Of a stretch of DNA of 64,000 bases, positions 38,737 to 47,726 are shown in pieces (positions within the stretch are counted from its first letter, which is position 1; every line of letters begins with the position of its first letter). A program made the translations under genes and the position numbers. The notes under the pieces were generated by a model that saw nothing but the letters and a program-made list of their open reading frames with translations, had not been told where the DNA came from and did no database searches. The stretch covers positions 1,685,493 through 1,749,492 of the forward strand of contig NZ_CP018192.1 of the NCBI RefSeq assembly GCF_001889525.1, in the 5' to 3' direction. The stretch is from Granulibacter bethesdensis. GTDB taxonomy: Bacteria > Pseudomonadota > Alphaproteobacteria > Acetobacterales > Acetobacteraceae.

Positions 38737-39324
38737 ATGGGACGTCATCGCGCCTTTGATGCCGACTCTGCCCTGCTTGCCGCGCTGCATGTTTTCTGGC
38801 GCAACGGGTTTGAGGGGACGTCCCTGTCCGACCTCACCGAGGCGATGGGGATTACCCGGCCCAGCCTGTATGCCACATACGGCAACAAGGAAGCGCTGTT
38901 TCACAAGGCGCTGGACAAGTACGAGGCGCTGTATCTCTCGTTTTTCGCCCGTGCGCTGGAAGCAGGCTCTGCACGGGATGTCGTATCGCAGGTGCTGACA
39001 GGGTTCGCCGATCTTCAGGCCCCGCAGGATCATCCGCCCGGCTGCATGGACACCAATTGCGCTCTGGTCTGCTCGGAAGCCGCCGAGCCTATCCGGCGGG
39101 AGCTGATCCGCCGCCGCAAACTGGATGAAGACCGCCTGTGTGAACGGCTGGAACGGGCGCGGACGGAAGGCGATCTGCCACCTTCCGCCTGCCCTGCCAT
39201 ACTGGCCCGTTTCGTGATGACGGTGGCGCAGGGAATGTCGGTGCAGGCAGCATCAGGCGTGGATCATGCCGGCCTGCGCCAGATTGTTCAGACGGCGTTA
39301 CAGGCGTTTCCTGCCCGCTGCTGA
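38737..39324 (+). CDS. TetR/AcrR-family transcriptional regulator
   Basis: 195 residues from the ATG at 38737 (MGRHRAFDADSAL), with AAGGAGG about 14 bases upstream; an earlier in-frame start at 38686 lies inside the operator region. The N-terminal helix-turn-helix reads TSLSDLTEAMGITRPSLYATYGNKEALF. The C-terminal ligand domain has two nearby cysteines (GCMDTNCALVC), as in the TetR_C group that senses reactive compounds. Divergent from the RND operon, it very likely represses it. Confidence 0.9.
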   Translation: MGRHRAFDADSALLAALHVFWRNGFEGTSLSDLTEAMGITRPSLYATYGNKEALFHKALDKYEALYLSFFARALEAGSARDVVSQVLTGFADLQAPQDHPPGCMDTNCALVCSEAAEPIRRELIRRRKLDEDRLCERLERARTEGDLPPSACPAILARFVMTVAQGMSVQAASGVDHAGLRQIVQTALQAFPARC

Positions 39325-39346
39325 TGATTGGCAAACAGGCTATGAA

Positions 39347-40600
39347 TCACGCCGCTTCCCGCCGCCATGCCGGGAACGGATCCGGCAGGCGCATCCAGAG
39401 GGAGGGCGTGAAAGGTCCGGCCTCGCTTTCGCCCACCAGGCAGGCATCGAGCGCGGCACAGATCGCAGCCTCGTCCATCTCCGCGCCGATGAACACCAGT
39501 TCCTGCCGCCGGTCGCCGAACACATCGTCCCAATTCGAATCCAGCATACGCCGCCATTCGGCATGATCCGGCCAACGTGTCCGGGGGATGGCGGCCCACC
39601 ACAGCCCCATTGCCTGATGCCGCATCAACGCCCCGGCCTGACTCATTTCGCCCACCCACTCCGGGCGGGTCGCCAGCCAGAAATGTCCCTTTGCCCGCAC
39701 AACGCCCGGCCAGGACGTGTTCAGGAACGCATGGAACTTCGCCGGATGGAACGGACGGCGCGCGCGGTAGGTGAAGCTGCGGATACCATATTCCTCGGTC
39801 TCCGGCTTGTGCTCCGCATAGCCGTACAGCTCCTTGTACCACAGCGGATGGGTCTGGGCCTTCTCGTAATCGAAGCGCCCGGTCTTCAGCACACGATGAA
39901 GATCGACACGGCTCATGCTGGCCTCGACCAGATCGGCCTCCGGATTCAAGGAGCGGATGATGGTGCGGGCCGCTGCCAGTTGCTGCGGTGTCGCAGCGTC
40001 GATTTTATTGAGGATCACTACATCCGCGAACTCGATCTGCTGGACCAGAAGGTCGACCAGCGTACGCTCATCTTCATCGCCGAGTGATTCACCACGATCC
40101 CGCAGGAAATCGGCAGAGGAATAATCATTCAGCAGATTGGCGGCATCCACCACGGTGACCATCGTATCCAGCCGGGCAATGTCACCGAGGCTGACCCCAT
40201 TCTCATCCCGGAAATCGAAGGTCGCAGCAACAGGCAGAGGCTCGGAAATGCCGGTGGATTCAATCAGCAGGTAATCGAACCGCCCGGCCTCGGCCAGCCG
40301 ACGGACCTCAATCAGCAGATCATCGCGCAAGGTACAGCAGATGCAGCCATTGCTCATCTCCACCAGCGTTTCCTGCGTGCGGGCCACCGCACCACCGGTT
40401 CCGTCACTCGCCATATCGGCCCGGATCAGATCGGCGTCGATATTCACCTCGCTCATGTCATTGACGATCACCGCAACACGCAGCCCATCCCGGTTATGCA
40501 GGACATGGTTCATCAGCGTCGTCTTTCCGGCTCCCAGAAAGCCGGAAAGGACGGTTACGGGCAGGCGGCGGTCCTGATCGGGGGAAGCTGGTTGATCCAT
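39347..40600 (-). CDS. COG0523 GTPase (CobW/ZigA-type zinc metallochaperone)
   Basis: 417 residues from the ATG at 40600 ([15 protein letters not shown]), with AGGGA eight bases upstream; upstream ATGs overlap the operator. Motifs: Walker [11 protein letters not shown], the metal-binding CICC ([11 protein letters not shown]), ESTGISEP and NKID. The C-terminal CobW domain has HPLWYKE and WxxRPEW-type segments. Proteins of this family hand zinc to client enzymes under zinc starvation. The Zur-like box in its promoter supports a zinc role rather than cobalamin. Confidence 0.88.
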   Translation of the reverse strand: MDQPASPDQDRRLPVTVLSGFLGAGKTTLMNHVLHNRDGLRVAVIVNDMSEVNIDADLIRADMASDGTGGAVARTQETLVEMSNGCICCTLRDDLLIEVRRLAEAGRFDYLLIESTGISEPLPVAATFDFRDENGVSLGDIARLDTMVTVVDAANLLNDYSSADFLRDRGESLGDEDERTLVDLLVQQIEFADVVILNKIDAATPQQLAAARTIIRSLNPEADLVEASMSRVDLHRVLKTGRFDYEKAQTHPLWYKELYGYAEHKPETEEYGIRSFTYRARRPFHPAKFHAFLNTSWPGVVRAKGHFWLATRPEWVGEMSQAGALMRHQAMGLWWAAIPRTRWPDHAEWRRMLDSNWDDVFGDRRQELVFIGAEMDEAAICAALDACLVGESEAGPFTPSLWMRLPDPFPAWRREAA

Positions 40601-40634
40601 TCCGATGGTCCCTGAAGAAAAGATGGAGGACATA

Positions 40635-40652
40635 GTTATGTTATAACATAAC
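40635..40652. promoter_or_regulatory. Zur-like operator
   Basis: GTTATGTTATAACATAAC is a perfect 18-bp palindrome matching the known Zur box pattern (TGTTATANNATAACA type). It overlaps the -10 element of the promoter below, so zinc-loaded Zur would block it. Confidence 0.8.
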
Positions 40653-40673
40653 ATTTATGATCCACTTATTCAA
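40645..40673 (-). promoter_or_regulatory. sigma-70 type promoter of the COG0523 gene
   Basis: On the minus strand TTGAAT (40673-40668) and TATGTT (40650-40645) are separated by 17 bases. The -10 lies inside the Zur-like palindrome. Confidence 0.65.
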
Positions 40674-40857
40674 GGCACGGCCTCCCCCCCATGCATAGGA
40701 GAATACTTTGAGCTGATAGCTGTCTTATAAACTTAAAGTTGTTAATTTTATTGCGTTGGAGTTCATTTCGTGAAACGATCAAAGCCGTTCGAGAGCCGTA
40801 TCATCTTTTTTCATCCCCGCCTTTTTATCGGCCTCTATCCAAAGGAATCTCCCTCGC

Positions 40858-42903
40858 ATGAGCCTTAAAAAAGATACAGGCGCACAGGGGCCTTTAGAGC
40901 AGGGCTGGAAACCCTTCACTTACAGCTATCGGTATGGTGACAGCGATCCGCTCTCGAGCCAGGTAACCTATACCTATCCCAACCAGGCCCTGTATCTGAC
41001 TGAGCCAGGCGACAGTACAGCCATCAGCTATACCGATATCCATCAGGGCCAGATCGGTGACTGCTACGTCCTTTCCTCCATCGGTGAACTGGCGATGTGG
41101 TATCCCGGCGCCATTGAGCGGATGATTACCAGGAATGCCGATGGCACCGAGTCCGTCACACTCTATATGTCGGCCAGAGGCACTATTCCCAATTATGGGG
41201 AGACCAACTTTGTGGCGACCACGGTCACAGTCACCAATACCTTTCTCAACTCCGGGGTCAATAACGGCTCCAGCCAGAACGTCGTCAACGGTACCAAGGA
41301 AATCTGGCCGCAGGTTCTGGAAAAAGCCATTGCCACTCTGGGCGGTGGATATTCCTCGATCGCTTATGGCGGCAATCCAACCACAACGCTGATGATGCTG
41401 ACCGGGCAGACGGCACAGGCCTACTATCCCTATATGAGTGCCGAAATGCTGCAGGGCCTTCTGGCGACGAAAAGCCTGGTCGTGATGGATACGGGCACTT
41501 CATCGCTCAGCTATGGGCTTGTGGGGAGCCACGCCTATATGCTGACCGGCCTCTCCTATATAAATGGTGAGGCTTACGTTAATCTGGCCAATCCGTGGGG
41601 CTATAACAATCCCGCTCCGATCCCGGTATCCCAGCTCGCCAATGCCGGCATTGTCGAGATTGATGTCGGCCATTACGTTCCCGCAGCCATCACAAATATT
41701 CTCTCCATCTCCGGTACGGCTGGCAATCAGGCAGTCAATGACAATGCCTCGCTGAACCCGTTTGCAAATGTGCAGATCGCAGATACGGGTTTCAATGAGA
41801 CGGAAACAGTCACCATCACCCAATCCGCGCTGAACGGACGCCTGACATCTCTGGGCAGCGGCAGCTATGATGCCGCAACCGGCGTTTATAAGGTGACTGG
41901 CTCAGTCGACAGTGTAAACGCGGCACTGCGTAATCTGGTGTTTGTGCCCAATGCACATCAGGTGACACCCGGCAGCACTGTCACCACCGGCTTCAGGATC
42001 GATGTCACCGATCAGGATGGTGTGAGCGCCAGCGACAGCATCACCTCGGTCATTACAACCGCTGTCAACAATGCGCCGCTCATTACAGGACTTTCCAGCT
42101 CCAGCCTGAAAATTCTGGATGTTGGCCATGTTTCTCCCTTTGCCGGCACTGTCATCGCCGAGCCGGATTTCGGGCAAACCGAAACCGCTATCGTCAAACT
42201 GTCCAACGCCAGCAACGGCTCTCTCTCCAATCTGTCGGGCGGTACCTATGATGCCACCCAGGGCATCTATCAGGTAACCGGAACAGCAGATCAGGTTTCA
42301 CAGGCGCTGAAAGGGCTGGTGTTTAACCCCACCCCCCATCATGCGGCAGCTGGTACGCAGGAAACCACAGGTTTGACACTGACCGTCACGGATTCCGGTG
42401 GTGCCAGCACATCCGCTACGACCTCCGTAGTCGCGACCGAAACAGCGGCTAACAAGCCCTTCAACGACAGTGTCAATATCCGTGCCTTCTCCACGCAGGT
42501 GATATCCCAGCCGGTCGATGCAGCCAGCAATGGCACATTCAAGCTGAACATACTCTCCACAGCCGAGTTTGCATCCACGGTCAGTGGAGGAATCAAGATC
42601 GACTTCAAGGGTTTTGCCTCACAGCTCGTGATCGATAATGCTTCCACCTTCGGAAACAATGTCGGCACGGCATCCTATACAGGCCCGCTGCTGAAAGATT
42701 TCGGCAGAATGGAATTCATTGATATTCAGGGATTGTCAGCACGCAACCTGAAATCAGATTACTCCGCAAGCACCGGCCTGTTGCAGTTGACCGCGCAAAA
42801 CGGCGCAAAGGCGACGCTGGATTTCGATCCCGGTTCTCTCGGGGGACGGAACTTTGCCTTTTTCTCAGATGGACATGGCGGAACCCTGATCACCCGCTTC
42901 TGA
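40858..42903 (+). CDS. calpain-like (C2 family) cysteine protease with cadherin-like repeats
   Basis: 681 residues. The first 270 or so form a calpain-type protease with the full catalytic triad: Cys69 in QGQIGDCYVLSS, His225 in GLVGSHAYMLTG and Asn245 in LANPWG. Two cadherin-like repeats follow (about 285-400 and 405-520), each with an SGGTYDAxxGxYxVTG strand. The tail ends DGHGGTLITRF, like type I secretion targets. No Sec signal is present. It is probably a secreted surface protease; the substrate is unknown. It ends 100 bases before the prophage and is GC-rich like the host. Confidence 0.85.
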   Translation: MSLKKDTGAQGPLEQGWKPFTYSYRYGDSDPLSSQVTYTYPNQALYLTEPGDSTAISYTDIHQGQIGDCYVLSSIGELAMWYPGAIERMITRNADGTESVTLYMSARGTIPNYGETNFVATTVTVTNTFLNSGVNNGSSQNVVNGTKEIWPQVLEKAIATLGGGYSSIAYGGNPTTTLMMLTGQTAQAYYPYMSAEMLQGLLATKSLVVMDTGTSSLSYGLVGSHAYMLTGLSYINGEAYVNLANPWGYNNPAPIPVSQLANAGIVEIDVGHYVPAAITNILSISGTAGNQAVNDNASLNPFANVQIADTGFNETETVTITQSALNGRLTSLGSGSYDAATGVYKVTGSVDSVNAALRNLVFVPNAHQVTPGSTVTTGFRIDVTDQDGVSASDSITSVITTAVNNAPLITGLSSSSLKILDVGHVSPFAGTVIAEPDFGQTETAIVKLSNASNGSLSNLSGGTYDATQGIYQVTGTADQVSQALKGLVFNPTPHHAAAGTQETTGLTLTVTDSGGASTSATTSVVATETAANKPFNDSVNIRAFSTQVISQPVDAASNGTFKLNILSTAEFASTVSGGIKIDFKGFASQLVIDNASTFGNNVGTASYTGPLLKDFGRMEFIDIQGLSARNLKSDYSASTGLLQLTAQNGAKATLDFDPGSLGGRNFAFFSDGHGGTLITRF

Positions 42904-42943
42904 CCCGACAGAAACGTTCCTCCGGCTTGAATACAGATGGAAG

Positions 42944-42980
42944 GGATGGAGAACAGAGCAATCTGTCCTCCATCCTTTTT
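42944..42980 (+). terminator. terminator of the calpain-like gene
   Basis: GGATGGAG (42944-42951) pairs with CTCCATCC (42968-42975), with a second inner stem ACAGA/TCTGT, then TTTTTG. It also marks the left limit of the recognisable prophage. Confidence 0.85.
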
Positions 42981-43003
42981 GTTCCTGATGATGCCAATGC
43001 CGT

Positions 43004-43390
43004 TCAATGGAGTTGCGCGGCGCCACCATTCGCTGCCCCGACCGTTGGATCACGCGCCAGCAGAGTACCGAGACCGGCCTCCACCGCCGCCATGGCCGCG
43101 GCGTCCGTTGTGATGCCCTGTGCATGCAGCATCGTCGGTCTGGCACGCTGGCGCAAATACTCCACCCCCGCCGACAGGGCCGCCGCACGGGCAGAGGGGT
43201 CCGTTACCGGTCGACCACTGGCAACCGCCGCAGCATAGGCAGCCCCGGCAGCCTGCTGGATCGTGCCACTCCATTCGGCATTGATATTCCAGCGCCGTGC
43301 CGCCCAGGCCAGCACACCCGGCACCAGAACAGTCGTGGCGATATAGGCGCCGCCTTGTGCCACAGCATCAATCAGAGGGGACCAGTTCAT
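43004..43390 (-). CDS. putative phage holin-like protein
   Basis: 128 residues with one hydrophobic segment near the N terminus (about 10-30, GGAYIATTVLVPGVLAWAA) and an alanine-rich helical remainder. It is the last gene of the prophage, right after the lysozyme, where holins usually sit. The layout resembles LLH-type holins, but that is a weak match. A decayed copy lies next to tRNA-Ser at 8976. A separate holin is not obvious elsewhere in the window. Confidence 0.6.
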   Translation of the reverse strand: MNWSPLIDAVAQGGAYIATTVLVPGVLAWAARRWNINAEWSGTIQQAAGAAYAAAVASGRPVTDPSARAAALSAGVEYLRQRARPTMLHAQGITTDAAAMAAVEAGLGTLLARDPTVGAANGGAAQLH

Positions 43391-43424
43391 GGGTCTGTCT
43401 CCGTTTATGATAAGGGGTGATATG

Positions 43425-43970
43425 TCAGGTAAAAGCGGCCGTTGCCGCGACCACGCGCATCAGGCGCCGCATCCAGCCCTTGCCGAAGCGCGACCAGTCT
43501 GATGTGGCGCGGTAACGTTCAGCACGCAGCCTGGCGATTTCAGCATGTAAATCAGACTGATCGGCACCGTTCAGAGCCGCCAGCGTCACCGGACCGATCT
43601 CGCCATCCTGACGAACGTCTGCAGCCTGCTGCACCATCAGGACAGTGCTGGCCGGCCCCTGATTGACGGCCGCATCGAAGACCAGTCCGCCGACCGGGCC
43701 GGACATATGGTCACAGCACAAAGGACGCCAATAGCGCTGCTCATAAATCGCGGCTGCCTGTTCGCGGCTCAGCCCGATCATGTCGGTTCTGGTAGCCTCC
43801 CTCCCCAGCCACGCACCAAGGACCGGGGCGCTGATACCGAACTGCGTCCCGACCAGCCGACCCGCGTTGACCCTCCCACCAGTCCAGTTGCCCGCATCGG
43901 AGGCGAGGCTGGTATAGCCGCCCTCCACGCCACGGCTCATAACCAGAGCCACGGCCTGTTCAAAACTCAT
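43425..43970 (-). CDS. phage endolysin, glycoside hydrolase family 108
   Basis: 181 residues. The N-terminal half carries the GH108 pattern EGGYTSLASDAGNWTGGR, with the catalytic glutamate in EGGY. The C-terminal half has the peptidoglycan-binding-3-like DGEIGPVTLAALN motif. It cuts the glycan strands of murein at lysis. It has no signal peptide, so it needs the holin to reach the wall. Confidence 0.92.
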   Translation of the reverse strand: MSFEQAVALVMSRGVEGGYTSLASDAGNWTGGRVNAGRLVGTQFGISAPVLGAWLGREATRTDMIGLSREQAAAIYEQRYWRPLCCDHMSGPVGGLVFDAAVNQGPASTVLMVQQAADVRQDGEIGPVTLAALNGADQSDLHAEIARLRAERYRATSDWSRFGKGWMRRLMRVVAATAAFT

Positions 43971-44000
43971 GAGATTTTTCCTGCGTTTTGTGCGCTGTGA

Positions 44001-44324
44001 TCAGCGCCAGCTCAGATGATCGCGGACGTAATCACCGCATAGCGTCCAGACCGTGCCGATGGCGCTCACGGCGAGACTGCCGCTGATGACCAGCCCGCCA
44101 ATACGGCTGCGCAGATGGCGGAACTCAGCCACCGGACCTTCCAGCGCCTCGACCCGCCGCTCCACACCGTAAACCCGGTCGACAATGCGGGAGGAACCGG
44201 CACGCAGAACGTGCAGCTCATCCCGCAACTGATCGAAGCGTTCCTCACTCCGCTCCTGCCCGCGCTGGACATCCTGCCGCAGATCACGCAGCAGTTCCGA
44301 CAGCATTTCCGGTTGATGGTTCAT
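44001..44324 (-). CDS. phage coiled-coil protein with a C-terminal membrane segment
   Basis: 107 residues from the ATG at 44324 (MNHQPEMLSELL), whose ATGA overlaps the stop of the gene before it. About 70 residues of charged coiled coil are followed by one hydrophobic segment (GGLVISGSLAVSAIGTVWTL). Its place between tail and lysis genes fits a spanin-like or antiholin role, but I cannot assign a family. Confidence 0.6.
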   Translation of the reverse strand: MNHQPEMLSELLRDLRQDVQRGQERSEERFDQLRDELHVLRAGSSRIVDRVYGVERRVEALEGPVAEFRHLRSRIGGLVISGSLAVSAIGTVWTLCGDYVRDHLSWR

Positions 44325-44563
44325 GAAGCACCTGCCTGCATTGGCGTTACCGGATGATAGAGGGCCTGCCCCTGATCGGGCCGCCATTCGGTGGTGGCGT
44401 CATGGGCGGGAGGCTCGATCCAGACGGCACGGTTGAGCACCGTCCCGGCGGGCTGCATGGTCCCATCCTGCGCCACACACGGAGCCGTGCAGATCTGCAC
44501 GTACGAAGCGGGCGCCGCTGCACCCAGCAGCAATGCGATCACTGCGATTATGGCCTTGCGCAT
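44321..44563 (-). CDS. small exported prophage protein
   Basis: 80 residues with a clear Sec-type signal (MRKAIIAVIALLLGAAAPA) and a short mature part with two cysteines (VQICTAPCVAQDG). It overlaps the upstream Gly-rich gene by 16 bases and the next gene by 4. Function unknown. Confidence 0.6.
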   Translation of the reverse strand: MRKAIIAVIALLLGAAAPASYVQICTAPCVAQDGTMQPAGTVLNRAVWIEPPAHDATTEWRPDQGQALYHPVTPMQAGAS

Positions 44564-45540
44564 ATGACTACGCCTCCTGATTGACCGGGCGCACCCAATC
44601 CGTATTGCCGACCCGTGATTGTAGAACCGCCTCCACCACCCGCCGCGCCGAAGCCAGCACCGGGGCTGCCATTCCCGCCATCGGTGGAGGCATTGCCGCC
44701 TGCACCGCCTGCGCCGCCAATGGATTCCTGACCGGGCTGAGTACGAAGCGGGATCGTCCCGCCATTGCCACCCGGCGCGACGCCCCCAAAAATATTCCCC
44801 ATCGGATAGCTGTCAGCAGTGACACCTGATGCTCCCCCAGCCTTGCCAGCGCCATTGCCATCGACCCCGCCACCAGCAGCAGCACCCGCCGTTGAGGCCA
44901 TGGTGACGCCGGCTCCACCACCAGCCGCCCCCGGCGCGCCGCTGCCTCCGGATGCGCCGACACCGGGGCCGGTCAGATTGAGGGCACCCTGACCACCGGT
45001 CATGCCGCCAATGCCAAAGGGATAGCCCTGACCTGGGGTCGCGCCACTGGCGGGGCCGCCATTGATCAGGAAACTACCGCTGCCACCGCTGGCCGAGGCT
45101 GCGGTGGAGCCACCTGCCGGAGCGCCTCCACCACCAGCGCGGATATTGAGCGCACCACCGATGATATTCGTCTCACCGCCACCGATACCGGCCGCCCCGG
45201 CCCCGGAAGGCTGGCCACCGCCTGCACCGACCACCACCGAGAGGGATGACGCTCCCAGGGAGACCAATCGTATTCCCGACATTCGGGCATGATACCCCGG
45301 CGAGCCTCCGGCCCCACCGCTGGTCGCCGTGCCGGATGCGGCGACGGTCCCGTTACCACCGGAGGAACCGCCACCCCATGCCTCAATATCCAGCGTCACA
45401 GCCCATGGTGGCACCGTGTATGTGCCGCCTGCCGTCATGACCGTGCACACGCTGGATCGCATCGGCGGAGGCGTGACCGTCTGGGCCGAGGCGATGCAGG
45501 GCAGCAGACAGGAAGCGAACAGAACAAGACGATGCATCAT
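44548..45540 (-). CDS. exported glycine-rich protein of the prophage (adhesin-like)
   Basis: 330 residues. A Sec signal peptide (MMHRLVLFASCLLPCIASA, cut before QTV) precedes a short beta segment (GGTYTVPPWAVTLDIEAWGGG) and then about 250 residues of Gly/Ala/Ser-rich sequence. This is the composition of polyglycine-II receptor-binding phage adhesins such as the gp38 type. Its position after the tail fibre supports a host-binding role, but a signal peptide on a virion part is unexpected. The stop of the upstream gene and this start are adjacent. Confidence 0.65.
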   Translation of the reverse strand: MMHRLVLFASCLLPCIASAQTVTPPPMRSSVCTVMTAGGTYTVPPWAVTLDIEAWGGGSSGGNGTVAASGTATSGGAGGSPGYHARMSGIRLVSLGASSLSVVVGAGGGQPSGAGAAGIGGGETNIIGGALNIRAGGGGAPAGGSTAASASGGSGSFLINGGPASGATPGQGYPFGIGGMTGGQGALNLTGPGVGASGGSGAPGAAGGGAGVTMASTAGAAAGGGVDGNGAGKAGGASGVTADSYPMGNIFGGVAPGGNGGTIPLRTQPGQESIGGAGGAGGNASTDGGNGSPGAGFGAAGGGGGSTITGRQYGLGAPGQSGGVVICARP

Positions 45541-45541
45541 G

Positions 45542-46021
45542 TCACCACCTCAGCGCATTGAAGGTGACCGGGCTGGCGGCAAAGGCCGTCACGGCCCCGG
45601 TCGGCACGAAATCGCAGCGTATGGACGCCCCCGGCACAACCTCCACCGAGGTAGCAGCGCGGGAGGAGCCAGTGGTTCCGGCAAAATCCACCCAGAGCGA
45701 CACGGTATTGCCGGCCGGGTTCTGCACGCTGCATCCGCGTGTGATCGAGCCTGCCGCAAACACGGTCTGATAAGAACCGGCTGTGATCGAGGATGATGCA
45801 GCGGCAGATCCTGTCGCAGGCACTGCCACCCCCGCGACAGGTAAAGGTGACACAGATGACAGCGCGACGGGACGCCCGGTCGCAGCATCAATCATGCCTA
45901 CCACCTGGGCCCCAATACTGGCGGCACATGATGCGTCGGCACAATAAGAGGAACGCATGCCCTGCGCCTGCGCTTGAGACATAAAAAAAGGCGCCAGAAG
46001 CGCCAGATACAGCCATTTCAT
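45542..46021 (-). CDS. exported prophage protein of unknown function
   Basis: 159 residues from the ATG at 46021 (spacing to AAGGA is best there; the ATG at 46027 is an alternative). Signal peptide MKWLYLALLAPFFMSQAQA, then two close cysteines (SYCADASCAAS) and a Ser/Ala/Val-rich beta-like body. It follows the tail fibre by 11 bases and directly precedes the Gly-rich gene. No family recognised. Confidence 0.6.
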   Translation of the reverse strand: MKWLYLALLAPFFMSQAQAQGMRSSYCADASCAASIGAQVVGMIDAATGRPVALSSVSPLPVAGVAVPATGSAAASSSITAGSYQTVFAAGSITRGCSVQNPAGNTVSLWVDFAGTTGSSRAATSVEVVPGASIRCDFVPTGAVTAFAASPVTFNALRW

Positions 46022-46032
46022 CTTCATTTTCC

Positions 46033-47679
46033 TTATTTGACTTTCGCCTCAAGGGTGGCGATGCGGGTCAGTGCATTCTGCAGGGCTGCAGTCAGCATCG
46101 GCACCAGCTTGCTGTAATCCACCTGCTGATAGTCCGGCACTTCACAGGATGCGTGCCACTCAGTGCCGTTCCAGAGATCGGGATTTTGCTCTTTTGCAGC
46201 CTGATAAGTGGTTTCGGTGACATTTTCCCATGCCACCGTACCATCACGAATCACGACATTGTCCACATGGCGCGTTCCATCGTGCTCCCCTGTTACCGCT
46301 TCAGGGATCACAGCTTGCAGCTCATGCGCGATCACACCGGTCACGATGCGATCGGGATGAGAGATAAACGCAAAATTCTTGATATGAATATTCAGGATTT
46401 TTTCAGCGGCGGCACTTTGATCGAGATCGGTGATACTGGTTTTCAGACGATAATCGGATGTGGTGTTGTATTGCACAGACGATCCATTGCTGCCGATGCT
46501 GCCGATCCATTGGACGCCACCGGAGGTGCCCGCCGAAAACGCAATAATCTGGTTATTGGAGCCGTTCGTTCCGAACGCGGCTGCCGGTCCGGAAGCGGAG
46601 TAGGCATTGAATCCGGTGGGCGTCATCGAGCAACCATTTGCACCGTTATTGGCCGGGGTAAAATTTCCGTCCGTAGGTCCCGTGCAAACATAGTTATGCG
46701 CGTAGACCCGGTTGGCTGTTTCTATCTTCGAGCTGCAATAGAGGCTTCCGGAAAAATATCCAGCCCATGTCGCGGCACCGCTGTTATCGCTGGCATAGAG
46801 GCTGGAGTTGTTTCCGCTACCCTTGGTGACAGAGAGAGTGCCGACACTGGCGGATGTGGCGACATAGAGACCGCCGGATGTAGAAAAACCGCCGTTCAGC
46901 GCATAGACCGTCTGGCCGGTGACAGCGCCATTCGCTTTCATATTGTTGGATACGCTCAGGTCACCGCCATTGATGGTAGCACCACCATCAACCTGGAATT
47001 TTTTACTGACATAGGCAGAGCCTGAAAAATATCCGGCCCATGTGGCCGCCCCGCTATTATCGTCCACATAGAGGCTGGAGGCATTTGTGCTCCCTCCGCC
47101 TACATACATCGTCTTTTTAAATGACGCTCCGCCATTGGCGGTGATGCCACCATTGGCGGTGATGCCGCCGGTTACCAGCAGCGATTTATCGGCGGTCATA
47201 TCGCCACCGACTTCCAGAGTAGCCGATGATATGATCAGGCCGGCACTTGCAGACTGCCCTTGCGTCCCACCGACAGCGATGATGCGCGCATTATAGTCAG
47301 TATTGGTGCCGTCTGTATGAAAATCGATGTAGGGGGTGCTGCGGACCGACTGAGACCCGATCTCAAGGGGGCCATAGATGGTCGCACCACCTTGGAAAGC
47401 CGGATTTTTGATCGGAGCGAACCATTTTGCCAACACTCCTCCGGCCTTGCCTGTTTCTGTCTCGCTCGGCGTGCTGCCATCAAGACCGATGACAGAGGAA
47501 ATCTGCTGGTAAAGCCATTTTATTTTCCAGTCTCTTTCCTGAAACAGACCGTTGAACAATTCTACACTGGGTGGAATCTGTCCCAGATAGGAAAAACCCT
47601 GATCCGATTGCGTATCACTCGGCGGGGATGCCGTTCCTTGTGATGCCCAAAGGCTGCTGAAACGGTCAAAAAATGACAT
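46033..47679 (-). CDS. phage tail fibre with S74 intramolecular chaperone domain
   Basis: 548 residues from the ATG at 47679 (MSFFDRFSSLWASQG; CAGGAAAA upstream). A short N-terminal attachment part is followed by repeats with an ATWAGYFSG motif (three copies), then a C-terminal peptidase S74 chaperone domain (SDYRLKTSITDLDQSAAAE, then HELQAVIPEAVTGEHDG). The protein ends in a coiled coil. The S74 domain folds the trimer and then cuts itself off. It is the receptor-binding tip of the tail. Confidence 0.9.
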   Translation of the reverse strand: MSFFDRFSSLWASQGTASPPSDTQSDQGFSYLGQIPPSVELFNGLFQERDWKIKWLYQQISSVIGLDGSTPSETETGKAGGVLAKWFAPIKNPAFQGGATIYGPLEIGSQSVRSTPYIDFHTDGTNTDYNARIIAVGGTQGQSASAGLIISSATLEVGGDMTADKSLLVTGGITANGGITANGGASFKKTMYVGGGSTNASSLYVDDNSGAATWAGYFSGSAYVSKKFQVDGGATINGGDLSVSNNMKANGAVTGQTVYALNGGFSTSGGLYVATSASVGTLSVTKGSGNNSSLYASDNSGAATWAGYFSGSLYCSSKIETANRVYAHNYVCTGPTDGNFTPANNGANGCSMTPTGFNAYSASGPAAAFGTNGSNNQIIAFSAGTSGGVQWIGSIGSNGSSVQYNTTSDYRLKTSITDLDQSAAAEKILNIHIKNFAFISHPDRIVTGVIAHELQAVIPEAVTGEHDGTRHVDNVVIRDGTVAWENVTETTYQAAKEQNPDLWNGTEWHASCEVPDYQQVDYSKLVPMLTAALQNALTRIATLEAKVK

Positions 47680-47726
47680 GCTTTTTCCTGTCAGTGTTGA
47701 GGTTAAAAAAATCAGGACCAGAGAAT

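Noticed and set aside
42981-43003. Exact attachment site of the large prophage
   Set aside because: The left limit is set only by gene content; without the right end and an integrase no repeat could be matched.
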